Source: Bordetella pertussis 18323
Lineage (GTDB): Bacteria; Pseudomonadota; Gammaproteobacteria; Burkholderiales; Burkholderiaceae_B
Assembly (NCBI RefSeq): GCF_000306945.1
Contig: NC_018518.1
Coordinates: 1,116,001 to 1,180,000 of the forward strand
DNA: 64,000 nt
Direction: 5' to 3'
Below, in pieces: positions 9,655-19,034 of this stretch. Below the pieces are notes generated by a model that saw only the letters and a list, made by a program, of their open reading frames with translations, did no database searches and was not told where the DNA came from. Each line of letters begins with the position of its first letter. Position 1 is the first letter of the stretch. Made by a program: the position numbers and the translations under genes.

Positions 9655-9679
9655 ATGTCTTATATCTTATATAAGACTT
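9655..9679 (-). promoter_or_regulatory. Candidate operator upstream of acnB
   Basis: The plus strand reads ATGTCTTAT, then A, then TCTTATATAAGACTT, differing from the acnA element (473-497) only at the tenth base. It lies 77-100 nt upstream of the acnB start. The region is shared with the divergent exonuclease gene at 9766, so that gene could also be affected. Confidence 0.62.
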
Positions 9680-9765
9680 GCCTGGCAGCACATCGGGGCC
9701 TATCCCGGCGTAGAATGCCCGTTGGACCCGCAGGGCGTTGTTTTTATTGTTGTTTCGGTATCAAT

Positions 9766-10389
9766 ATGGCCTATTTCCGTCGCTACACCACGCCCCATCC
9801 CTATGGGCAGACCCTGCGCGCTGGCGCCGCGGCCGGCCGCGCCAGCGCCGCGCGCGACGGCTTGCGGGCGCTGGATGGGCCGTTCGTGGTGGCCGACCTG
9901 GAAACCACCGGGCTGTCCGTTGCCACGTGCGAAATCCTCGAATTCGCCGCCGTGCGCGTCAGCGCATGCGGGCAGATCGAGCGCGAGTTCACCCAGGTGG
10001 TGCGCACCGACGGCAGGGTGCTGCCGTTCATTTCGCGCCTGACCGGCATCACCCAGGCCGAAGTCGAGCGCGATGGCGTGCCGGTGCGGCAGGCGTTCGG
10101 CGACTTCCTCGACTTCATCGAGGGCGGGCCGCTGTTTTTCCATAACGCTTCGTTCGATCGCCGCTTCCTGCAGGCCGCGGCCGATCGCACCGGCCTGCCG
10201 TTCGAGGCGCAGACCCATTGCACGCTGATGCTGGCGCGCCAGGCCTGGCCCGAGCTGCCGTCGCACAAGCTGAACGTGCTGGCCCGCCATCTCGGCGCGT
10301 CCGAGCCGACCCACCGGGCCCTGGCCGACGTGCGCACCACCGTGGCCGTGGCGTTGGCTGCGCGTGCGCGGCTGGCGGCGCAGGGCTGA
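9766..10389 (+). CDS. DEDDh 3'-5' exonuclease (DnaQ epsilon-like)
   Basis: A 207-aa exonuclease of the DnaQ/RNase T type. Exo I is VVADLETTGL (DxE), Exo II HNASFDRRFL (Asp), and Exo III THRALADVRTTVAVA (His and Asp five apart, the DEDDh form). Such proteins trim 3' ends of DNA or RNA, and this one is too short to include other domains. ATG 9766 is used; the reading frame is open further upstream but passes through the promoter element of the divergent acnB. The next gene starts 12 nt later, so they may be co-transcribed. Confidence 0.85.
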   Translation: MAYFRRYTTPHPYGQTLRAGAAAGRASAARDGLRALDGPFVVADLETTGLSVATCEILEFAAVRVSACGQIEREFTQVVRTDGRVLPFISRLTGITQAEVERDGVPVRQAFGDFLDFIEGGPLFFHNASFDRRFLQAAADRTGLPFEAQTHCTLMLARQAWPELPSHKLNVLARHLGASEPTHRALADVRTTVAVALAARARLAAQG

Positions 10390-10401
10390 GGGGCGGGCGC
10401 C

Positions 10402-10788
10402 ATGGCGGCAAGCGATACCCCGGGCGCTTCGGCGGGCGAGTTCGACGCCATTCGCGACGCCGTGCGCGGCTTTGCCGCCGAGCGCCAGTGGGAGCCGTTC
10501 CATTCGCCCAAGAACCTGGCCATGGCGCTGGCCGGCGAGGCCGGCGAGCTGGTCGCCGTCTTCCAGTGGCTGACCGAGGCCGGCTCGCGCGAGCTGACGC
10601 CGTCGCAGCGCCAGGCGGCCGCCGACGAAATCGCCGACGTGCAGCTGTACCTGGTTGCGCTGGCCGATCAGCTTGGGCTGGACATCCCCGCCGCCGTGGC
10701 CGCCAAGATGCGCAAGAACGCGCTCAAGTATCCGGCCGAGCGCTTTCGCGGCAGCGCCCGCAAGTACAACGACGAAAGCGGGCGCTGA
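10402..10788 (+). CDS. MazG-like nucleotide pyrophosphohydrolase
   Basis: A 128-aa all-alpha NTP pyrophosphohydrolase. The Mg-binding motif is visible as LAGEAGELVAVFQW followed by DEIADVQLYLVALADQLGLD (ExxE…ExxD), with the family C-terminal KNALKYPAERFRGSA. Related small MazG proteins and dCTP pyrophosphatases hydrolyse non-canonical or excess (d)NTPs to the monophosphate. It lies 12 nt downstream of the exonuclease, which suggests a nucleotide-housekeeping pair. It is convergent with the ABM-domain gene at 10795. Confidence 0.85.
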   Translation: MAASDTPGASAGEFDAIRDAVRGFAAERQWEPFHSPKNLAMALAGEAGELVAVFQWLTEAGSRELTPSQRQAAADEIADVQLYLVALADQLGLDIPAAVAAKMRKNALKYPAERFRGSARKYNDESGR

Positions 10789-10794
10789 GCGGGC

Positions 10795-11085
10795 CTACAG
10801 CACCTTCTGCTCGTGGTGGACCTGGGGCGGCTCGGCAAAGCACTCGCCCACCAGCTTGCGCCATTCCTGGAAATCGGCCGATTGGCGGAAATCCACCATA
10901 TGGTTGTCCACCGTCTCCCAGTCCACCACCAGGGTGTAGCGCTGCGGCGCCTCGATCGAGCGGTGCAGCGCCACGCCGTGGCAGCCACGCGCGCGCATGA
11001 ACAGCGGCCTGGCCTGCGCCACGCCTGCTTCGAAATCGGCCTCGCGGCCGGGTTGCACCAGGATGCTGGCAATTTCCTGAATCAT
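10795..11085 (-). CDS. Antibiotic biosynthesis monooxygenase (ABM) domain protein
   Basis: A 96-aa single-domain protein starting MIQEIASILVQPG and containing RYTLVVDWETVDNHMVDFRQSADFQEWRKLVGE, the pattern of dimeric ferredoxin-like ABM/YgiN proteins. Members include quinol monooxygenases and heme-degrading enzymes; no cofactor ligand lets me choose, so the substrate is unknown. The ATG at 11085 follows a purine-rich AGGGGAGA site. Its stop is six bases past the stop of the convergent MazG-like gene. Confidence 0.75.
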   Translation of the reverse strand: MIQEIASILVQPGREADFEAGVAQARPLFMRARGCHGVALHRSIEAPQRYTLVVDWETVDNHMVDFRQSADFQEWRKLVGECFAEPPQVHHEQKVL

Positions 11086-11220
11086 TGAAGCGTCTCCCCT
11101 TGGTTGGGCCGCCGGCCTGGCGGCATCGCGGCAGTATGACGCAAAAGTGCCTGCGCCGGCGCCCGCGCGGGAGGCTGGGCGTATGATGCAGGTTCGACCG
11201 CGAGCCCAAGGAGGCGCGTC

Positions 11221-11520
11221 ATGCATTACCTGCTTTTCTACGATGTGATCCCGGACTACCCGGCGCGCCGCGCGCAGTACCGGGCCGAGCACCTGGCGCT
11301 GGCCCGCGCCGCGGCGCAACGTGGCGAACTGGTGCTGGCCGGCGCGCTGGCCGACCTCATCGACGGCGCCGTGCTGTTGTTCACCGGCGATACGCCGGCC
11401 GCCGCCGAAGCGTTCGCGGCCGCCGACCCGTACGTGCGCGAAGGACTGGTAACCCATTGGCGCGTGCGTCCATGGACCACGGTGGTGGGTGAACAGGCCA
11501 GCCAGCCGGTGCCCGACTGA
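11221..11520 (+). CDS. YciI family protein
   Basis: A 99-aa ferredoxin-like small protein: MHYLLFYDVIPDYPARRAQYRAEHLALA, with RGELVLAGALAD and DPYVREGLVTHWRVRPWTTV. The early Asp, the His in EHL and the later Asp fit YciI-family putative active-site positions. Function in most YciI proteins is unknown. An AAGGAGG ribosome site lies just upstream. It is followed 68 nt later by two transporter genes in the same direction. Confidence 0.8.
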   Translation: MHYLLFYDVIPDYPARRAQYRAEHLALARAAAQRGELVLAGALADLIDGAVLLFTGDTPAAAEAFAAADPYVREGLVTHWRVRPWTTVVGEQASQPVPD

Positions 11521-11588
11521 TTCTTCCCATCCTCCCTATTCCCTGCATCCAGTCCAGTGCGGGCGCGCCGCGCCCCTGACCGCGCATC

Positions 11589-12491
11589 ATGCCTCTGTCC
11601 CATTTGTTGTTGGCGTTATCGGTGGTTTTCATCTGGGGCACGAACTTCGTCGTCATCAAGTGGGCGCTGGCGGATTTTCCGCCGTTCCTGTTCGCGGCCC
11701 TGCGCTTTCTGCTGTCGGTGCTGCCCTGGGTCCTGCTGTTTCGCCGCCCCGCGGTGCCCTGGAGCCGGCTGGCTGCCTTCGGCGTCCTGCTGGGCGTGGG
11801 GCAGTTCGGCGTCCTGTACTGGGCGATGCAGCGCGACATCACGCCGGGGATGGCCTCCCTGCTGGTCCAGTCCCAGGTCTTCTTCACCATCCTGATGTCC
11901 ATGGCATTCACGGGCGAGCGCATGCGCCTGTGGCAGGCGCTGGCCCTGGTGCTGGCGGTGGCCGGCTATGCAGTGGTGGCCTGGTACAGCGTTGCCGATC
12001 CCGGCGCGGCCATCACCTTGCTGGGCGTGGGCCTGGTGCTGCTCGCCGGATTGAGCTGGGCCTGCGCCAACATGGTGGCGCGCACGGCGGGGCGGGTCAA
12101 CATGGTGGGGTTCATCGCCTGGAGCAGCCTGTTCGCCGTGCCCCCCATCGTGCTCATCAGCCTTTTGGCCGAGGGGCCTGCTGCCATCGCCCAGGCCGTG
12201 ACCCATGCCTCGCCGGCGGCCTGGGCGGCGGTGCTGTGGCAGGCCGTGGGCAATACCGTATTCGGCTTCGGCGCCTGGAACTGGCTGCTTGCCCGCCATC
12301 CCGCCACGACCGTCGCGCCCATGGCGCTGCTGGTGCCGGTGTTCGGCATGCTGGCCTCGACGCTGCTGCTGGATGAAAGCCTGCCCGGCTGGAAGCTGTC
12401 CGCGGCCGCGCTGGTGCTGGGCGGGCTGGCCCTCAACCTTTATGCGGGGCGGCTGGACGCCGCCGCGCGCATGGCGCGGGCCGGCCGCTGA
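11589..12491 (+). CDS. EamA/DMT-family transporter
   Basis: A 300-aa inner-membrane protein with about ten hydrophobic segments in two EamA repeats. The N-terminal repeat has FIWGTNFVVIKWALADFPPFLFAALRF and the second has AGLSWACANMVART, typical of the drug/metabolite transporter superfamily (RhaT/YdcZ/EamA). Such proteins usually export amino acids or metabolites; the substrate cannot be read from sequence. It is followed 3 nt later by a second transporter gene, so the two are likely one operon. Confidence 0.85.
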   Translation: MPLSHLLLALSVVFIWGTNFVVIKWALADFPPFLFAALRFLLSVLPWVLLFRRPAVPWSRLAAFGVLLGVGQFGVLYWAMQRDITPGMASLLVQSQVFFTILMSMAFTGERMRLWQALALVLAVAGYAVVAWYSVADPGAAITLLGVGLVLLAGLSWACANMVARTAGRVNMVGFIAWSSLFAVPPIVLISLLAEGPAAIAQAVTHASPAAWAAVLWQAVGNTVFGFGAWNWLLARHPATTVAPMALLVPVFGMLASTLLLDESLPGWKLSAAALVLGGLALNLYAGRLDAAARMARAGR

Positions 12492-12494
12492 ATC

Positions 12495-13265
12495 ATGAGC
12501 ATCCTGCAGCACGTGTTGTTCCTGGCCTGCGTCGCGCTGGCCACTTACGCGCAAACCATGACGGGCTTTGCCTTCGGGCTGGTGCTGCTGGGGCTGACCG
12601 GCCTGCTGGCCGTTGCGCCCTTGCCGGACATGGCCAATACGGTGAGCATTCTTACCCTGGTCAACGCGCTGGTGGTCATCGGCCGCGCGCGGCCGCAGGT
12701 CGACTGGACGCTGGTGCGGCCGGCCCTGGTCAGCAGCCTGGCCGGCGTCGCGCTCGGCGTCTTCATGCTCGACTGGATCTCCGGCAGCGCCGCCGTGCTG
12801 CTGCAGTGGCTGCTGGGGCTGACCATCCTGGCGTGCGCGATCCAGCTGGTGGCGCGCGCGCGGCCGCTGGCGCGCGTCTCGTCGCGGCGCAGCTTCGTGG
12901 GCTTCGGCGTGGTGTCGGGCGTGCTGGGCGGGCTGTTCTCCAGCGCCGGCCCTCCGATGGTGTATCACCTGTACCGCCAGCCGCTGCCGCTGGCCACCAT
13001 ACGCAACAGCCTGCTGATCCTGTTCTCGTGCAATGCCATGACGCGGCTGGCCCTGGTCGGCGCGCAGGGCAGTCTGCACACCATCACCTTCTGGCTCAGC
13101 CTGAAGGCATTCCCGGTCGTGGTCGCGCTCACCTGGCTGGTGCGCCGCTACGCATCGGCGCGCTCCATCCACACGGTCAAGCGCCTGGTCTTCGTGTTGC
13201 TGGTGGCCGCCGGGCTGGGCCTGCTGGTGCCGGCCAGCGGCGCGCTGTGGACCATGTGGCATTGA
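12495..13265 (+). CDS. TauE/SafE (TSUP) family anion transporter
   Basis: A 256-aa membrane protein with seven to eight predicted helices. The TSUP signature is visible in both halves: MTGFAFGLVLLGLTGLL near the N-terminus and VLGGLFSSAGPPMVYHLYRQPL in the second repeat. Family members move sulfite, sulfoacetate or other organosulfur anions; the actual substrate is not predictable. The start ATG at 12495 lies directly after the stop of the EamA gene, supporting co-transcription. Confidence 0.83.
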   Translation: MSILQHVLFLACVALATYAQTMTGFAFGLVLLGLTGLLAVAPLPDMANTVSILTLVNALVVIGRARPQVDWTLVRPALVSSLAGVALGVFMLDWISGSAAVLLQWLLGLTILACAIQLVARARPLARVSSRRSFVGFGVVSGVLGGLFSSAGPPMVYHLYRQPLPLATIRNSLLILFSCNAMTRLALVGAQGSLHTITFWLSLKAFPVVVALTWLVRRYASARSIHTVKRLVFVLLVAAGLGLLVPASGALWTMWH

Positions 13266-13650
13266 TCGCAGCACTGCGAAAGTCGGGCCGTTGGGATGAT
13301 CGCGCTTAGGCATGAGCGCAAAACGGCTGGAGCCGCGCAGCGTTCCACGCCATAAGCATGAAGCCGCACGGCGGTGCTCATGCGCCTGCGATCGTGCAAA
13401 CGGCGCGGGGGTACCGTCGTGTCCGCTTGCGGCTTAGTTCGCACGGGGCAGGGCCGCTCCGCCAAAACTCATGCAAACGCCCCGATCGGCCTTTTGCCGG
13501 ATTCCGGCAGGCTGGGCGCGCGGCAATCATTGCCTCACCGGCGCTTGAGTTCTGTTGCACAAAACAAAGGGGAGCCAGGCGGCGGTCCGCCTGCCGGTCG
13601 GAAATCGGCGAGCGTGTTCCGTCGCTTTACGGAATCGGAGGAACCCTGAA
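13266..13650 (+). other. Gene-free interval
   Basis: This 385-bp stretch lies between the TSUP transporter and the exported-protein gene. I see no convincing ORF, tRNA or strong promoter. It ends with a good ribosome site (GGAGG near 13637) for the ATG at 13651. It probably holds that gene's promoter and leader. Confidence 0.5.
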
Positions 13651-14100
13651 ATGAAGAAGATCGCAACTTTGGCGGCGTTGGCGGCATCTGCCGCGCTGGT
13701 TGGTCCGGCCCTGGCCGGCGGCAGTCACAGCAGCAGCGGCGTCGGCGCCTATGGCGGCTCGGTCAAGGGATCGGTGGAATCGATCTCCAACGGCAGCGCG
13801 GCGGCCGCCAGCCAGGTCATGGGCACCGGCTTTTCCAAGCAATTCGCCAGCGGCGAAACCAGCGGCTACGCCAGCATGGGCGGCGCCATCCATCGCGACG
13901 GGGTCGAGGTATGGACCGATACGTCGCAATACTCGAAGACCAACGGTTTTGGCATGACCGGCGGCAATGCGCCCGCGCAGATCGGCGACGTCATCGTCAA
14001 CGGCGCCGGCGCCTTCGCCGAGAGCAATACCGAAGCGATCGCCAAGGGCAAGTTCCAGATGTTCCAGATCGGCCGGATCGGCGGCTACGGGCATCGCTGA
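13651..14100 (+). CDS. Small exported protein of unknown function
   Basis: A 149-aa protein with a clear signal peptide (MKKIATLAALAASAALVGPALAGG). The mature part is rich in Gly, Ser and Ala (HSSSGVGAYGGSVKGSVESISNGSAAAASQVMG) with no cysteines. I do not recognise the family; the composition suggests an extended or beta-rich surface or periplasmic protein. ATG 13651 follows GGAGG. The gene downstream at 14156 also encodes a small Ser/Gly-rich exported protein and was probably co-transcribed before IS481 entered it. Confidence 0.75.
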   Translation: MKKIATLAALAASAALVGPALAGGSHSSSGVGAYGGSVKGSVESISNGSAAAASQVMGTGFSKQFASGETSGYASMGGAIHRDGVEVWTDTSQYSKTNGFGMTGGNAPAQIGDVIVNGAGAFAESNTEAIAKGKFQMFQIGRIGGYGHR

Positions 14101-14119
14101 AACACGTCAACCCAGAACG

Positions 14120-14141
14120 CCGGACGGTTCCGGCCGTCCGG
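14120..14141 (+). repeat. Intergenic hairpin
   Basis: CCGGACGG, loop TTCCGG, CCGTCCGG: a perfect 8-bp stem between the two exported-protein genes, with no T-run. It may protect or uncouple the two cistrons. Confidence 0.4.
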
Positions 14142-14172
14142 TACAAGGGGGCATCATGAAGACCATGCTAGT

Positions 14173-15215
14173 TGTGAAGATTCAATAGGTTGTATGCATG
14201 GTTCATCCGAACCGGATTTGAGAAACTGGAAATCGCCAACCTCCCAGTTCACTCAAGGAGCCCGGCCGGATGAACACCCATAAGCATGCCCGATTGACCT
14301 TCCTACGTCGACTCGAAATGGTCCAGCAATTGATCGCCCATCAAGTTTGTGTGCCTGAAGCGGCCCGCGCCTATGGGGTCACCGCGCCGACTGTGCGCAA
14401 ATGGCTGGGCCGCTTCCTGGCTCAGGGCCAGGCGGGCTTGGCCGATGCGTCCTCGCGCCCGACGGTCTCGCCCCGAGCGATTGCGCCGGCCAAGGCGCTG
14501 GCTATCGTGGAGCTGCGCCGCAAGCGGCTGACCCAAGCGCGCATCGCCCAGGCGCTGGGCGTGTCAGCCAGCACCGTCAGCCGCGTCCTGGCCCGCGCCG
14601 GTCTGTCGCACCTGGCCGACCTGGAGCCGGCCGAGCCGGTGGTGCGCTACGAGCATCAGGCCCCCGGCGATCTGCTGCACATCGACATCAAGAAGCTGGG
14701 ACGTATCCAGCGCCCTGGCCACCGGGTCACGGGCAACCGACGCGATACCGTTGAGGGGGCCGGCTGGGACTTCGTCTTCGTGGCCATCGATGACCACGCC
14801 CGCGTGGCCTTCACCGACATCCACCCCGACGAGCGCTTCCCCAGCGCCGTCCAGTTCCTCAAGGACGCAGTGGCCTACTACCAGCGCCTGGGCGTGACCA
14901 TCCAGCGCTTGCTCACCGACAATGGCTCGGCCTTTCGCAGCCGCGCCTTCGCCGCGCTGTGCCATGAGCTGGGCATCAAGCACCGCTTTACCCGACCTTA
15001 CCGCCCACAGACCAATGGCAAGGCCGAACGCTTCATCCAGTCGGCCTTGCGTGAGTGGGCTTACGCTCACACCTACCAGAACTCCCAACACCGAGCCGAT
15101 GCCATGAAATCCTGGCTACACCACTACAACTGGCATCGACCCCACCAAGGCATCGGGCGCGCTGTACCCATCTCCAGACTCAACCTGGACGAATACAACC
15201 TATTGACAGTTCACA
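14173..15215 (+). mobile_element. IS481, copy 2
   Basis: A 1043-bp IS481 with terminal TGTGAAGATTC and GACAGTTCACA ends and a perfect 6-bp target repeat GCTAGT (14167-14172 and 15216-15221). It is inverted relative to copies 1 and 3. Confidence 0.97.
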
Positions 15216-15220
15216 GCTAG
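14270..15220 (+). CDS. IS481 transposase (copy 2)
   Basis: A 316-aa DDE transposase with the same sequence as copy 1 except for the final residue (VHS). Its last codon AGC takes only its A from the element; GC and the stop TAG come from the GCTAGT target repeat. Confidence 0.96.
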   Translation: MNTHKHARLTFLRRLEMVQQLIAHQVCVPEAARAYGVTAPTVRKWLGRFLAQGQAGLADASSRPTVSPRAIAPAKALAIVELRRKRLTQARIAQALGVSASTVSRVLARAGLSHLADLEPAEPVVRYEHQAPGDLLHIDIKKLGRIQRPGHRVTGNRRDTVEGAGWDFVFVAIDDHARVAFTDIHPDERFPSAVQFLKDAVAYYQRLGVTIQRLLTDNGSAFRSRAFAALCHELGIKHRFTRPYRPQTNGKAERFIQSALREWAYAHTYQNSQHRADAMKSWLHHYNWHRPHQGIGRAVPISRLNLDEYNLLTVHS

Positions 15221-18083
15221 TCGTACTTTCGCTGTCGCTGGCCTCGTTCGGCGCCGCCGCGCAGACCAGCACCAGCAACGCCACGTCGTCGACCAGCGCT
15301 TCGGCGGGCGTGAACGCCGCGGGCAATAGCCAGGGTGTGACATTCAACTCGGACAACAGCGGCTCCAGTTCCCTGAAGACGGTGCCCGCGGTGGGTGCGG
15401 CAGCCTTCTACGGTTCGTTCTCGACCGACAGTTGCATGGTGTCGGGCGGGGCCGGAGGCGCGGTGCTGGGGTTCGGCATGAATTTCGCGGTGCCGGTGGA
15501 AGACCAGAATTGCAGTCTGCGGCGCAACTTCGAACGCACCATGCAAGCGGCCGCCTCGACCAAGGATGACTCGAAGGCGCGCAAGCTGGAGACCGCCGCG
15601 ATAGACATGCTGTGCCAGACCGACGATGCCACCCGCGCCGCGCTGTCGGCGCAGGGGCTGTGTTCGGATCTCACGCCGGTGGCCGTCGTGCCGTCGGTGC
15701 GCCGCCAGGTGCCGGTCAACGCGGCCGCGGCGCGCGCCCGCATCGACGATCTGTATACGCCGGGCTGATCGCCCGCCCGTTTCAGCGCGGCTGCGGCGGC
15801 GCGCTGGCCATGACGGCCGGCGCGTCCGGCGCCAGCGGCGCCTGGGGCTCGCGCAACAGCATCGTGCTGGGCGGCGCCATGTCCAGGCCGGCCTCGGCCA
15901 GTTGCTTCAGGACGCGGAACCACAGATCGCTGCGCACGGTATAGGCCGAGCGCGGCGAGCTCACATAGCCCTTGGCGTTGAAGATCAGGTGGCCGGCCTC
16001 GATGCCGTCCAGGTAGACCGCGGCGGCGGGATTGTCGAGGATATCGCCGTGCGCCTCGAAAATCTCCAGCATCAGGGTGCGCACCTGTTCGGCGTCGACC
16101 GACAGCGGCATCGGCAGCCTGATCTGAACCAGTCCCAGCGGATTGGCATGCGTGACGTTGCGCACCGTCTTGGTGATGAACTCCGAATTGGGCACGATGA
16201 CCGTGGAGCGGTCTCCCATCTGGATTTCGGTGGCGCGTACGTTGATGCGCAGGATGTCGCCCTCGACGCCGCCCAGCGAGACCCAGTCGCCCACTTTCAC
16301 CGGCCGCTCCGCCAGCAGGATCAGGCCCGAAACGAAATTCTGCACCACCGCCTGCAGGCCGAAACCGATGCCCACCGACAGCGCGCTGGCGATCCACGCC
16401 ACGCGTTCCAGCCCCAGGCCGAGCGCGGACAGGCCCAGCGCGGCGGCGGTCACCACGCCGGCATAGCCGAACAGCGTGGCCGCGGAAATCTGCATGCCCG
16501 GATCGAGTTCGGTGGTCGGCAGGTAGCGGGTGGTCAGCCAGCGCTTGAGCAGCCGCACGATCAGCAGGCTGAGCGCCAGGACCAGCAGGGCCTGCAGCAG
16601 CGCGGCGGGCCGGATCTGCACCTCGCCGATCTGCAGCCCCTTGTGCACCTGGTCCAGACGGTGCACCAGGTCCATCGGGCCCTCGCCGAAGGGCGACAGC
16701 AGCAGCACCACCGCGGCCAGCATGACCGCCACGCGGCAAGCCCCCGACAGCAGCACCGCCGCCTGCGTGCGCAGGCGCAACTGGGCGCCGGCATCGCTGT
16801 CGCGGTTCGAGCCCAGCAGGGTGCTGAAACCGTCGTCGATCAGCACGACCAGCAGATAGGTCGAGCACAGCACGACCAGCGTCCACATGGCCTGCTTGAT
16901 GAGGAATGTGCCGAATGCGGCATAGCCGATGACCAGCGTGAGCAGGCCGGTACAGAGCACCGACCACAGCGTGGTGTTGAGCACCGCCAGCCAGAATGGC
17001 CGCGGCGGGGCGCGATTGTCCTCGCTTTCCAGCGCAAGCTGGCGGCGCACGCGCTCGGCGCGGGCCAGCGCCGCCAGCAGCACCAGTCCCAGCACGGCGG
17101 CCATCACCACGCCCAGCGTGATCGTGCTGGTCAGGCTGGAGTTCAGCAGCACCGGCAGGCGCTCGGCCAGCCAGATCGCCACCACCAGCAGGCCCAGCGT
17201 CGGCGGCACCCAGCCCAGGGCGCGCGCAACCTGGTCGGGAATCGGCGGTAGCCGCCAGGTCGGGCGCACCGTCGACAGCAGCGCCTGGCCCAGCCCGCCC
17301 ACGTAGCCGCCGAAGCATACGGTGGCGACCAGGTTGGACAGCAAGGTCTCGGTACTGTCCGACAGGCTGGCGCTCCAGGAAACGCCCATGCGCAGCAATT
17401 GCGCGATGAGCCCGGGCGTGGCCACCCACATCAGGACGATGGTCAGGGCCAGGAAAGAGCGGCGCAGGCGGCCCGGCGGCAACTTGGTGGCGGTCAGCTG
17501 CAGGATGACCCGGCCGATCCAGGCGCGCAGCGCCACCACCGCGGCCATGCCGACCAGCAGTACGCCCCAGATCCAGGCCGGCGTCTGCACGGCCGCTTCG
17601 GCCAGTTCGTCGCGCAGCGCCGCCAGGCGCGTCAGGTCGCGCGGGATCTCGGCGCGCCATTCGGTCCAGAAATCGCTCGAGACGACCGAGTCGCGCCGTT
17701 CGCCCAGCCGCACCTGGAATTGATTGCGCCGCAGCGCCGAAATCTGCTCGGCCGTCTGGCCGGCTTCGACCGACAGCAGGCGCGCCAGCTTGATCTGCGC
17801 GCCCAGGTTGCGGTGCGACTTTTCCAATTGGGCCCGTTGCTGGGCCACGTCGGGGGCTTCCTTGGCGCCTTCGGCCACGGCCCCCAGCTCGCTCAGCCGG
17901 GCCGAAACGCTGGCCAGTTGCGGGCTCAGCGTTTCGGCCAGCGCGTCCGCCTTGGCCTGGATGTCCAGCACGTCTGAGCGGTTCTTGACCAGTTGGGGAT
18001 CGTCGGCCTTGTCGTCGAGCTGCTTGCGGATGTCATCGACCTGCTTGCGCGCCTGGGTGAGGATGGCGTCGGCGTCGGCCGGG

Positions 18084-19034
18084 CTAGGTGTGAACTGTCA
18101 ATAGGTTGTATTCGTCCAGGTTGAGTCTGGAGATGGGTACAGCGCGCCCGATGCCTTGGTGGGGTCGATGCCAGTTGTAGTGGTGTAGCCAGGATTTCAT
18201 GGCATCGGCTCGGTGTTGGGAGTTCTGGTAGGTGTGAGCGTAAGCCCACTCACGCAAGGCCGACTGGATGAAGCGTTCGGCCTTGCCATTGGTCTGTGGG
18301 CGGTAAGGTCGGGTAAAGCGGTGCTTGATGCCCAGCTCATGGCACAGCGCGGCGAAGGCGCGGCTGCGAAAGGCCGAGCCATTGTCGGTGAGCAAGCGCT
18401 GGATGGTCACGCCCAGGCGCTGGTAGTAGGCCACTGCGTCCTTGAGGAACTGGACGGCGCTGGGGAAGCGCTCGTCGGGGTGGATGTCGGTGAAGGCCAC
18501 GCGGGCGTGGTCATCGATGGCCACGAAGACGAAGTCCCAGCCGGCCCCCTCAACGGTATCGCGTCGGTTGCCCGTGACCCGGTGGCCAGGGCGCTGGATA
18601 CGTCCCAGCTTCTTGATGTCGATGTGCAGCAGATCGCCGGGGGCCTGATGCTCGTAGCGCACCACCGGCTCGGCCGGCTCCAGGTCGGCCAGGTGCGACA
18701 GACCGGCGCGGGCCAGGACGCGGCTGACGGTGCTGGCTGACACGCCCAGCGCCTGGGCGATGCGCGCTTGGGTCAGCCGCTTGCGGCGCAGCTCCACGAT
18801 AGCCAGCGCCTTGGCCGGCGCAATCGCTCGGGGCGAGACCGTCGGGCGCGAGGACGCATCGGCCAAGCCCGCCTGGCCCTGAGCCAGGAAGCGGCCCAGC
18901 CATTTGCGCACAGTCGGCGCGGTGACCCCATAGGCGCGGGCCGCTTCAGGCACACAAACTTGATGGGCGATCAATTGCTGGACCATTTCGAGTCGACGTA
19001 GGAAGGTCAATCGGGCATGCTTATGGGTGTTCAT
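18084..19034 (-). CDS. IS481 transposase (copy 3)
   Basis: A 316-aa DDE transposase identical to the other copies except for the terminal residue (VHT), which again is completed, along with the TAG stop, by the target repeat. The catalytic Asp, Asp and Glu are present. Confidence 0.96.
   Translation of the reverse strand: MNTHKHARLTFLRRLEMVQQLIAHQVCVPEAARAYGVTAPTVRKWLGRFLAQGQAGLADASSRPTVSPRAIAPAKALAIVELRRKRLTQARIAQALGVSASTVSRVLARAGLSHLADLEPAEPVVRYEHQAPGDLLHIDIKKLGRIQRPGHRVTGNRRDTVEGAGWDFVFVAIDDHARVAFTDIHPDERFPSAVQFLKDAVAYYQRLGVTIQRLLTDNGSAFRSRAFAALCHELGIKHRFTRPYRPQTNGKAERFIQSALREWAYAHTYQNSQHRADAMKSWLHHYNWHRPHQGIGRAVPISRLNLDEYNLLTVHT

Larger units (their letters stand above)
14156..15768 (+). 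pseudogene. Exported protein gene split by IS481 in the fifth codon
   Basis: The original frame reads MKTMLVVLSLSLASFGAAAQ (signal peptide) once IS481 and one GCTAGT repeat are removed, giving 187 aa ending DDLYTPG. The mature part has DSCMVSGGAGGAVLGFGMNFAVPVEDQNC and a four-cysteine pattern (SCM, QNC, MLC, GLC), suggesting a disulfide-bonded periplasmic or secreted protein. I do not recognise the family. The insertion removes the start codon and signal peptide from the rest, so no normal product is made unless transcription and translation start inside IS481. Confidence 0.85.

Noticed and set aside
13358..13654. Two overlapping frames of about 95 codons before the exported-protein gene
   Set aside because: Arg/Gly-rich with no ribosome site and no recognisable motif; more likely leader DNA.
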